Below, piece by piece: positions 1 through 6,141 of a DNA stretch of 9,393 nt. Under the pieces are notes generated by a model. The model did no database searches. It saw nothing but the letters and a program-made list of their open reading frames with translations, and had not been told where the DNA came from. The stretch's first letter is position 1, and each line of letters opens with the position of its first letter. Where the stretch lies: the NCBI GenBank assembly GCA_018699075.1, contig JABIPV010000371.1, positions 1 to 9,393 on the forward strand. The letters are read 5' to 3'. The stretch comes from Kordiimonadaceae bacterium (lineage in GTDB: Bacteria; Pseudomonadota; Alphaproteobacteria; Sphingomonadales; Emcibacteraceae). The position numbers were made by a program, and so were the translations under genes.

Positions 1-1198
1 AAAAATCTTTAGAGCGTCACTTACAAAAAACATTACGGAGAAACAGATTATTGAATTTGGTGGTGAAGCAGCGATCAATACGTTTGATAAAACTTTTAGT
101 AAGTTAGAGCGTGATTTCATGATTGATCCTTTTGTTCTTGATAGTAGTGATAATGTGGAAATTAAAGAAAACCGCTATGAAATATTCGCAAACCATAGCT
201 ACAATATTTCAAACAATATGGTATTGCAAAGCTCACTTACTACAGAGTTTTCAAAAATAGTCGCAGATAATATATTTGATGATGGCAGTATTAGCCGCCG
301 TGATACTAATTTTACATATCTTAAACCACGAATGAATTTAAGGTATGATTTTACAGATAAAGATCAACTTCGTTTAACAGCAGAAAAGAAAGTCAGTCAG
401 CTTAATTTTAATAATTTTGTCACGAGATTTGATTCTCAAACTGAGGAAATTAGGCTGGGTAATACCAATATTCGCCCTGAACAAGTTTGGGAATTCTCTG
501 CTGCTTTTGAGCATCGTTTACCAAATGATACTGGGTCAATTGAAGCCGAAGTATTTTACCGCAGTTATAAAGATCATATCTCAAGAGTGGACTTTACCGA
601 ATATGAAGATTTTGGTGGGAACCCAATTGGTGTGGATGACTTCTTTGCGCTTTCACCTAATTTAGCATTAAGAGATATGATTGATTTTACATCAAAGTCA
701 GGAAATATTGATGATGCTAATGCCTACGGCCTTAAATTAATTAGTAATATAAGATTAGGTTTTGTAGGTTTACCGCAAGCCACATTTAGCACCAGCTATA
801 CATATGAAAGACGCAGGACTACTGATCAATTTACAGGGTTAGAGCGTAATTTTGAACGTATGATTGATCATCAACTTGATGTAAATTTCCGTCACGATAT
901 TACAGAATGGGATTTTTCATATGGCTTTAGAGGGACATTCAGAAGTGATGCGGCGACAAATGATATAAATTATCATTGGCCTTATAGTCGTAATGCGTAT
1001 CTTAGTATGTTTGCTGAATACAATATTTTTAAAGGTGTTAAAATGCGTGTAGAGGCCAAACAACTATCTGGCAAACGGGCAACGTCGAATATTTTCTGGT
1101 ATAATGATCACATCAGGTTTAATGATTTCAATCAGCGAGTTAACAGGATTGAAACTACTCCACGTGAAATCGAAGTTACACTACAAGGCACATTCTAA
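1..1198 (+). CDS. TonB-dependent receptor A, C-terminal barrel part (5' end outside window)
   Basis: Open in frame from the window edge (first complete codon at 2) to TAA at 1196-1198, giving 398 residues. The ATG at 119 is internal: the codons before it read KIFRASLTKNITEKQ and then GGEAAINTFDK, matching receptors B-D at the same place. The fragment corresponds to receptor B from about residue 334, so the signal peptide, the plug and the first barrel strands are missing. Visible are alternating-hydrophobicity barrel strands, the family block LGNTNIRPEQVWEF, and a C-terminal LQGTF whose last residue is the aromatic signal typical of outer-membrane barrels recognised by the BAM complex. Known for the family: energy-dependent import of a scarce ligand across the outer membrane. 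The ligand here is unknown. In the block coding from VEIKENRYEI to FVTRFD, 75 of 93 residues equal receptor B by hand count. Confidence 0.93.
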   Translation, partial: KIFRASLTKNITEKQIIEFGGEAAINTFDKTFSKLERDFMIDPFVLDSSDNVEIKENRYEIFANHSYNISNNMVLQSSLTTEFSKIVADNIFDDGSISRRDTNFTYLKPRMNLRYDFTDKDQLRLTAEKKVSQLNFNNFVTRFDSQTEEIRLGNTNIRPEQVWEFSAAFEHRLPNDTGSIEAEVFYRSYKDHISRVDFTEYEDFGGNPIGVDDFFALSPNLALRDMIDFTSKSGNIDDANAYGLKLISNIRLGFVGLPQATFSTSYTYERRRTTDQFTGLERNFERMIDHQLDVNFRHDITEWDFSYGFRGTFRSDAATNDINYHWPYSRNAYLSMFAEYNIFKGVKMRVEAKQLSGKRATSNIFWYNDHIRFNDFNQRVNRIETTPREIEVTLQGTF

Positions 1199-1230
1199 AA
1201 AAGTAACACTTTATTCATTACATTATAATA

Positions 1231-1246
1231 TAACAATTGATTGTTA
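1231..1246. promoter_or_regulatory. Inverted repeat TAACAAT-TG-ATTGTTA overlapping the -35 of receptor B
   Basis: Seven-base perfect arms around a two-base centre; the -35 hexamer (1237-1242) lies within it. The two-base loop makes an RNA hairpin poor, so a protein-binding palindrome is the more natural reading. The left part, with its flank (TAATAT then AACAATTGAT), recurs at 3557-3573 before receptor C, but there the right arm is not conserved. The operator role is inference. Confidence 0.35.
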
Positions 1247-1265
1247 GCTGGTTTTAATCTATATC
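1237..1265 (+). promoter_or_regulatory. Predicted sigma70-like promoter of receptor B
   Basis: TTGATT (1237-1242), 17-bp gap, TATATC (1260-1265). It predicts a leader of about 34 nt before ATG 1306. The support is that the same hexamers and gap recur before receptors C and E. A perfect TATAAT at 1224-1229 lacks a recognisable -35 and is judged less likely. Confidence 0.55.
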
Positions 1266-1305
1266 AGGACTAATCAATAATAAAATTATCCAAAAGAATA
1301 TTGTC

Positions 1306-3543
1306 ATGAATAAAAAACTAATTTCTGCTTTTTTGTTATCAACCGCTATTAGTTGTATTTCAAGCAACCTTTCTTATGCCGCAGAAGATGCCATTTCTGA
1401 CGCTTCAATGGTGACATATGACAAAGCATATTTTGTGACATTTTCACCTGTTACATTGCTTGATATGTTGCAAGCTGTGCCAGGGGTTCCTGAAATACTG
1501 ACAAAAAATAGACAGCAAAGCAGACGTAATAGTTTTGGTGGTGGACAGCGTGGTTTTGGATCGGGTGGCGACCAAATCCTTATGGATGGGAAGCGTCTAG
1601 CTGGTAAAGCTAATAATATCGATGATACTTTGTCACGTGTCTCAGCTTCTCAAATTGACCGTATTGAACTTATTCGTGGTGCTGCAAGTGGGCTTGATGT
1701 TCAAAGTGAAGGCCTCGTCATAAATATTGTGATGCTTGAAGGCATTTCAACTTCAACTACTTTCTGGAAAGTTACAGGTGAATATTCAGGGGGACATAAT
1801 TTTGTTCCTGAATTCCTTCTTTCCCACAGTGGTTCAAAAGGTAATCTTGATTATACATTCAGTGGTGAACGTAAGGATAATGACTTTTTTTATAATGCTC
1901 ATGAAACGTTTTTCGATGCGGCAGGCACACAAACGGCGATCCAAGATATTGCCGGTGATTTCGGACGTGACGGTTATAAATTTAATACAAATTTAGCATA
2001 CGCCTTTAATGATGGTTCACGGCTTCGTATAAATGGACTTTATGAACCTTCCGGAAATGATGGACAAGAAGTAAGAAGTAAAACAACCAATACTATAGAT
2101 CCAATTACATATATCACGGACCGTGATATGGGAAAATGGGAAGTTGGCGGGGATTACTCGCGTGATTTAGGCGTGCTGGGTAATTTAAAAACTCTGTTTG
2201 TGATTAACCGTAATACCGAAGATGGTGATGTAAATCGCTTTAAAGGCAGCGGAGCAGCGCAGTTTGATTACGTACGCGATGTAACAACCGTTAACAGAAC
2301 AGAGAAAATTTTCCGCGCGTCGATCACTAAGGGCATCGCAGAAGGGCAATCATTAGAACTTGGCGGTGAAGCGGCAATTAATACATTTGATAAATCATTT
2401 ATTAATAATAAACGTCAAAACGCACTAGATAATTCTATTACTGCAGTTGCAACTGATCCATTTGTTATAGGTAATAATGATAATGTAGAAATTAAAGAAA
2501 ACCGTTATGAAATATTCGCCATCCATAGCTTTAATATATCTTCAAAAATGGTTTTGCAAAGCTCACTAACGACTGAGTTTTCAAAAATTATTGCCGATAA
2601 TATTTTTGTCAATGCTAGTTCCACCCGCCGTGATACAAGTTTTACATATCTTAAACCGCGTATCAATTTCAGATATGATTTTACAGGACGAGACCAGTTC
2701 CGCATTATTGCCGAAAAGAAAGTGAGCCAGCTTAATTTCAATAACTTTGTTACCCGTTTCGACCAACAGGAACAAATATTTAAATTTGGTAATACCAATA
2801 TTCGCCCTGAACAAACTTGGGATTTCTCGTTTGCCTTTGAACATCGCCTACCAAATGATAGCGGGTCACTAGAAGCAGAAGTATTTTACCGCAAATATAC
2901 CGATCATATTTCCGTTGTTGATTTCACGGAGTATTATGATGCAGGGCTAAACCTGACTGATGTAAATACGTTCTTTGGATTAAACCCCGATCAGACATTA
3001 ATTGATTATGTTGATGATCAGGGAACAGGTTTCACAGCGAAATCAGGAAATATTGATAGTGCAAAAGCTTATGGCGTAAAATTGAAAAGTAGCCTTCGTC
3101 TTGGTTTTATTGGTGTACCACAAGCAACTCTGAGCTTAGGTTATACCTATGAAAAAAGAACAACAACCGACCAATTTACACTGTTAGAACGTACTTTTGA
3201 TCGTCATTCAGATCACAGGGCAACATTTAATTTCCGTCATGATATAACACAGTATCAATTAACATATGGTTTTGAAGGTGATGTTAGAAGTGATCAAGTG
3301 CGTTCATACATTAATTCTTATTGGCCGAGTTCACCTGCCGCGAATATTAAAGTCTTTTTAGAGAAAACGGTTTTTACAGATTATAAAATTCGTTTTGAAG
3401 GTGAGGGTTTAACCAAAAATCGTGGTGCTTCGACCTATAATTTGTACAATGATCATATTAGACTTAATGATTTAAGAGAGGTTCAAGAAAAATTGTTTAG
3501 ACGCCCTGTAGAGCTTAGAATTTCTATACAGGGTACTTTCTAG
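1306..3543 (+). CDS. TonB-dependent outer-membrane receptor B, complete, 745 aa
   Basis: Signal peptide at residues 1-25 or 26 (MNKKLISAF..., cleavage near SYA/AED). A short mature N-terminus follows with MVTYDKAYF at 35-43, a likely TonB-box region, leading directly into the plug at about 46-145: LLDMLQAVPGV, RGFGSGGDQILMDGKR (82-97) and LIRGAASGLDVQSEGLVINI (122-141). The barrel fills about 150-745 and ends in QGTF. There is no N-terminal signalling (STN) domain, so a FecA-type surface-signalling role is unlikely. The length is usual for TonB-dependent receptors. The plug linker before RGFG is long (14 residues after NK), and loop 'DDQGT' near 574 is a five-residue insertion relative to A, C and D. 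The C-terminal 64 residues are the most divergent of the array. ATG 1306 gives a clean signal peptide, but the ribosome site is weak (AAAGA at 1293-1297). It probably has its own promoter at 1237-1265. The substrate cannot be told from sequence. Confidence 0.95.
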   Translation: MNKKLISAFLLSTAISCISSNLSYAAEDAISDASMVTYDKAYFVTFSPVTLLDMLQAVPGVPEILTKNRQQSRRNSFGGGQRGFGSGGDQILMDGKRLAGKANNIDDTLSRVSASQIDRIELIRGAASGLDVQSEGLVINIVMLEGISTSTTFWKVTGEYSGGHNFVPEFLLSHSGSKGNLDYTFSGERKDNDFFYNAHETFFDAAGTQTAIQDIAGDFGRDGYKFNTNLAYAFNDGSRLRINGLYEPSGNDGQEVRSKTTNTIDPITYITDRDMGKWEVGGDYSRDLGVLGNLKTLFVINRNTEDGDVNRFKGSGAAQFDYVRDVTTVNRTEKIFRASITKGIAEGQSLELGGEAAINTFDKSFINNKRQNALDNSITAVATDPFVIGNNDNVEIKENRYEIFAIHSFNISSKMVLQSSLTTEFSKIIADNIFVNASSTRRDTSFTYLKPRINFRYDFTGRDQFRIIAEKKVSQLNFNNFVTRFDQQEQIFKFGNTNIRPEQTWDFSFAFEHRLPNDSGSLEAEVFYRKYTDHISVVDFTEYYDAGLNLTDVNTFFGLNPDQTLIDYVDDQGTGFTAKSGNIDSAKAYGVKLKSSLRLGFIGVPQATLSLGYTYEKRTTTDQFTLLERTFDRHSDHRATFNFRHDITQYQLTYGFEGDVRSDQVRSYINSYWPSSPAANIKVFLEKTVFTDYKIRFEGEGLTKNRGASTYNLYNDHIRLNDLREVQEKLFRRPVELRISIQGTF

Positions 3544-3585
3544 TAACCTTTTAAGGTAATATTAACAATTGATACTATATAACGT

Positions 3586-3614
3586 TTGATTATTTCATGT
3601 ATTTGGACTATACC
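3586..3614 (+). promoter_or_regulatory. Predicted sigma70-like promoter of receptor C
   Basis: TTGATT (3586-3591), 17-bp gap, TATACC (3609-3614): hexamers and gap identical to those before receptor E. It predicts a leader of about 70 nt, longer than the 33-38 nt of the other copies; the repeat block at 3651-3691 accounts for the difference. Confidence 0.55.
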
Positions 3615-3650
3615 GCATTTAATAATTCAATAGCATTGCTATGGATTAAG

Positions 3651-3691
3651 ACGGGACTAATTTAACGGACTAATTTAACGGGACTATACGA
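3651..3691 (+). repeat. Three tandem 13-14 bp repeats in the leader of receptor C
   Basis: Units are acgggactaattta (3651-3664), acggactaattta (3665-3677) and acgggactatacga (3678-3691); the last supplies the ribosome-site-like CGGGA and abuts ATG 3692. The core GGACTA also occurs at 3605-3610 (in the promoter gap) and at 1267-1272 in the leader of receptor B. Unit gain or loss would add or remove possible ribosome-binding sequences. Function unknown. Confidence 0.7.
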
Positions 3692-5869
3692 ATGGGTAAA
3701 CGACACTTACCAGCATTACTAATCACGCCAATTTTATATTGCGGATTGCTATCAACAAGTATGCTTACCCCTGCCATTGCCCAAGAAGACGCATCAGTCG
3801 TTTCATATGAACCAGATTATTTTTTAAAATTTGAACCTGTATCCCTGCTTGATATGCTTCAAAGAATTCCCGGTGTACCTGAAATTCTTAATAAAAACAG
3901 GCGTAGTCGTAGCCAGCGTGGTTTTGGTAGCGGCGGTGACCAAATTCTTATTGACGGTAGACGTCTCGCAGGTAAATCTAATAACATCAATGATGCACTA
4001 TCAAGGATTTCAGCAAATCAAGTAGCGAAAATAGATTTGATCCGTGGTGCGGCCAGTGGCCTTGATGTTCAAAGCCAGGGACTTGTAATTAATATTACTT
4101 TGGCCGAAGGTGCTTCAAAATCCACCACATTTTGGAAAGTTTACGGCGAATATACTGAAGGTTATAAATTTATTCCTCAATTCCTTGTTTCCCATTCTGG
4201 GCAAAAAGGGGGACTTGAATACACCATAACTGCGGAACGTAAAAATGATTTTGGCTACCGTCCACGTGAAGAAGTTTTCTATGATGGTAACGATGTCATT
4301 ACTGGTGCCCAAGATGTTGATAGTTCATTTAATTTCAAAGGTATAAAATTAACTTCAAACCTAACCTATACATTTAGTGATGGTGATGAACTTCGTCTCA
4401 ACGGTTTATACGACCCTAATCAATTTAATACATTTGAAACAAGAATTGAAACCGGTAATGATCCTGACCACGTGATTTGGAATGGTGACCGTGATAATGC
4501 CCGCTGGGAAGTCGGCGGCGATTATACATTTAATCTGGGTTCATTCGGTAAGTTTAAATCATTATTTGTGGTAAATCAAAATACCGAAGACACGGAAGTA
4601 AAACGCGAACGAGATTATATTGATCCGCGCTTTTTATACCGTAATGAATTTACTGATGGAAAACTTAGTGAAAAAATATTTAGAAGTTCGACAACTGTAA
4701 ATGTTATCGGAAACCAATCTTTGGAAGTCGGTGGTGAAGTCGCCATTAATACTTTTGAAAAAATCTTTGAAAGTTTTGGGCGTGATACTGCGGCTGAAGA
4801 ATTACTACTTGGAACATCTAGTAATGTGGATATTAAGGAAAATCGTTATGAGATTTTTGCCATTCACAACTTAAATTTGGCATCAAAGCTAGTATTGCAA
4901 AGCTCTATAACTACTGAATTTTCAAAAATTGTCGCAGATAATTTATTTGCCGATGGGTCGGTTGATCGCCGTGACACAAGTTTTAAGTATTTCAAACCTC
5001 GTGTGAATTTACGTTATGATCATACAGATAGCGATCAAGTACGTATCACAATAGAAAAGAAAGTAAGCCAACTTCGTTTCAATACTTTTGTGACTTCATA
5101 TGATGCGCAAAATGACGAAGTGCGCTTCGGTAATACAAACTTGCGTCCGACCCAAACGTGGGAATTTATTTTTGCCTACGAACACCGTTTACCAAATGAT
5201 ACAGGTTCCATTGAAGGACAAGTTTTTTATCATCACCGTAAAGATCATCAAACCCGTGTTGATTTTACAGAGTACAAAGATTTTGCAAATAACGATATTG
5301 GCGTTGATGAATTTTTTGCACTACCACCAGATGCAGCACTTCGTGATGCAACATCATTTACGTCTTCACAAGGTAATATACCGTCTGCTTATACTTACGG
5401 TATAGATTTAAAAAGTAATGTACGTCTTGGGTTTATTGGTTTACCGGAAGCGACGCTGAGCTTAGGCTATAAATTTGAAAAACGTAAATCAATAGATCAG
5501 TTTACCAAGTTATTACGTGATTTCGCCAGACATTCGGATCATGTGTATAACGTAAATTATCGCCATGACATCACCAAATGGAAATTTTCTTACGGTGTTG
5601 ATATGAATATCAGAAGTGATTGGGCAAATTTTGATATGCGGTATTTTAATCCGTCAAGTCCATCTGCCTCCATAAAAGCATTTGCTGAATATAATCTAAA
5701 TGGTGGTATTAAAATGCGCGTTGACGTACTGGAAATTACGGGCTCGCAAGGACACTCAACTACATTAAGATATAGCGATCACATTCGCTTTAATGAGATC
5801 TATAAGAGAGAAGAAAAAGAAAACAATAAACCACGCGCGGTTCAAGTGTCTCTCCAAGGAAGTTTCTAG
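3692..5869 (+). CDS. TonB-dependent outer-membrane receptor C, complete, 725 aa
   Basis: Signal peptide at residues 1-30 with cleavage at AIA/QED. SVVSYEPDYF (35-44) is the probable TonB-box region. The plug runs from about 45 to 140: LLDMLQRIPGV, the shortest linker of the array (NRRSRSQ, 69-75), RGFGSGGDQILIDGRR (76-91) and GLDVQSQGLVINI (123-135). The barrel is at about 145-725 and ends in LQGSF. ATG 3692 is chosen because it starts the signal peptide; CGGGA at 3679-3683 is a modest ribosome site eight bases upstream, and the earlier ATG at 3641 meets a stop after two codons. The gene lies 148 bp after receptor B with its own predicted promoter. Its leader is about twice as long as those of its neighbours and carries tandem repeats. 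In the 93-residue barrel block it shares about 66 residues with A by hand count. The ligand is unknown. Confidence 0.95.
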   Translation: MGKRHLPALLITPILYCGLLSTSMLTPAIAQEDASVVSYEPDYFLKFEPVSLLDMLQRIPGVPEILNKNRRSRSQRGFGSGGDQILIDGRRLAGKSNNINDALSRISANQVAKIDLIRGAASGLDVQSQGLVINITLAEGASKSTTFWKVYGEYTEGYKFIPQFLVSHSGQKGGLEYTITAERKNDFGYRPREEVFYDGNDVITGAQDVDSSFNFKGIKLTSNLTYTFSDGDELRLNGLYDPNQFNTFETRIETGNDPDHVIWNGDRDNARWEVGGDYTFNLGSFGKFKSLFVVNQNTEDTEVKRERDYIDPRFLYRNEFTDGKLSEKIFRSSTTVNVIGNQSLEVGGEVAINTFEKIFESFGRDTAAEELLLGTSSNVDIKENRYEIFAIHNLNLASKLVLQSSITTEFSKIVADNLFADGSVDRRDTSFKYFKPRVNLRYDHTDSDQVRITIEKKVSQLRFNTFVTSYDAQNDEVRFGNTNLRPTQTWEFIFAYEHRLPNDTGSIEGQVFYHHRKDHQTRVDFTEYKDFANNDIGVDEFFALPPDAALRDATSFTSSQGNIPSAYTYGIDLKSNVRLGFIGLPEATLSLGYKFEKRKSIDQFTKLLRDFARHSDHVYNVNYRHDITKWKFSYGVDMNIRSDWANFDMRYFNPSSPSASIKAFAEYNLNGGIKMRVDVLEITGSQGHSTTLRYSDHIRFNEIYKREEKENNKPRAVQVSLQGSF

Positions 5870-5894
5870 AAGAATTTAATTTATTGGGGTATAT

Positions 5895-5972
5895 ATGAAT
5901 AATAGGCTGGCGCTTATTATTCTTCTGTTATTAACACGTATTTCCACTGCACACACTCGCCAAATAAATTAA
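5895..5972 (+). other. Mini-ORF of 25 codons resembling a signal peptide, possible remnant of a lost receptor copy
   Basis: ATG 5895 follows GGGG (5886-5889) by five bases and reads MNNRLALIILLLLTRISTA then HTRQIN and TAA at 5970-5972. A basic start, a run of Ile/Leu and an Ala-containing end look like a Sec signal peptide. The leader GGGGTATAT resembles GGGGATATAT before receptor D. It may be the 5' end of a deleted paralogue, a leader peptide, or chance: its first codons also form a hairpin stem. No TonB-box sequence follows. Confidence 0.3.
5897..5922 (+). terminator. Hairpin 28 bp after receptor C, possible terminator
   Basis: Arms GAATAATAGGC (5897-5907) and GCTTATTATTC (5912-5922) pair over 11 bp with one G-U pair around a TGGC loop. 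The downstream tract (TTCTGTTATT) is T-rich but broken, and the stem has few G-C pairs, so it is at best a weak intrinsic terminator. It could instead hide the mini-ORF start, which it overlaps. Confidence 0.45.
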
Positions 5973-5995
5973 AACCAAAGTGCAAAGCTCGTTCT

Positions 5996-6010
5996 AATTT
6001 TATTAAAATT
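5996..6010. repeat. AT-only inverted repeat AATTTTA-T-TAAAATT
   Basis: Perfect seven-base arms around one base in the spacer before receptor D. Short AT palindromes are common in AT-rich DNA, so a binding-site role is only possible. Confidence 0.3.
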
Positions 6011-6038
6011 GTTAATTAAGGCCATCTTATCTCATTTT

Positions 6039-6058
6039 GGTCACAATTGGTCGCAATT
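6039..6058 (+). promoter_or_regulatory. Tandem 10-bp direct repeat upstream of the receptor D promoter
   Basis: GGTCACAATT (6039-6048) is followed immediately by GGTCGCAATT (6049-6058), differing at one base. The repeat ends 13 bp before the predicted -35 (6072). A repeat period near one helical turn just upstream of -35 is the arrangement used by response-regulator-type activators in general; which protein, if any, binds here cannot be told. Confidence 0.35.
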
Positions 6059-6071
6059 CTCTTTTTCACGA

Positions 6072-6099
6072 TTGATAGAAAACATACCATAATAATAAT
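6072..6099 (+). promoter_or_regulatory. Predicted sigma70-like promoter of receptor D
   Basis: TTGATA (6072-6077), 16-bp gap, AATAAT (6094-6099); each hexamer matches the sigma70 consensus at five of six positions. It predicts a leader of about 33 nt to ATT 6139, the same spacing as for B and E, which independently supports a start near 6139. Confidence 0.45.
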
Positions 6100-6124
6100 C
6101 GGTCATACTCAGGTTTCATTGTTC

Positions 6125-6141
6125 AGGGGATATATATTATT
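6125..6141 (+). promoter_or_regulatory. Ribosome binding site AGGGGA with ATT initiation codon for receptor D
   Basis: AGGGGA (6125-6130) lies eight bases before ATT 6139 and five before ATT 6136. No ATG, GTG or TTG occurs in frame between the stops at 6073-6078 and GTG 6286. ATT initiation is established for a few bacterial genes such as infC, where it is part of autoregulation. A sequencing error (ATG read as ATT) remains possible. Confidence 0.6.

Noticed and set aside
119..121. ATG 119 as the start of receptor A
   Set aside because: The upstream codons to the window edge are in frame and match the paralogues; starting here would give half a barrel without export signal or plug.
417..665. 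Short + strand open frames in other frames within the receptors (417-665, 1736-1996, 3831-4025, 5100-5405, 7892-8092)
   Set aside because: Out-of-frame shadows of conserved barrel or plug sequence, with no independent evidence of coding.
1345..1356. Cys17 of receptor B (AISC) as a lipoprotein signal
   Set aside because: The box lacks the usual Leu at -3, and a standard signal-peptidase I site (SYA/AED) follows at residue 25. Receptors of this type are not usually lipoproteins.
2505..2844. Two overlapping open frames on the - strand inside receptor B, and similar ones at 4115-4312, 8388-8570, 8500-8760 and 9062-9331
   Set aside because: They lie antisense to well-supported receptor coding sequence, have no recognisable domains or ribosome sites, and the + strand frames carry conserved family motifs.
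3546..3557. ACCTTTTAAGGT after receptor B as a terminator hairpin
   Set aside because: Only a five-base stem with a two-base loop and no T tract.
3569..3597. TTGATA at 3569-3574 as the -35 of receptor C
   Set aside because: At 16-18 bp spacing the downstream hexamers are poor, whereas TTGATT 3586 has TATACC at exactly 17 bp, matching receptor E.
3641..3649. ATG 3641 as an upstream, in-frame start for receptor C
   Set aside because: The frame reads ATG-GAT-TAA and stops at once.
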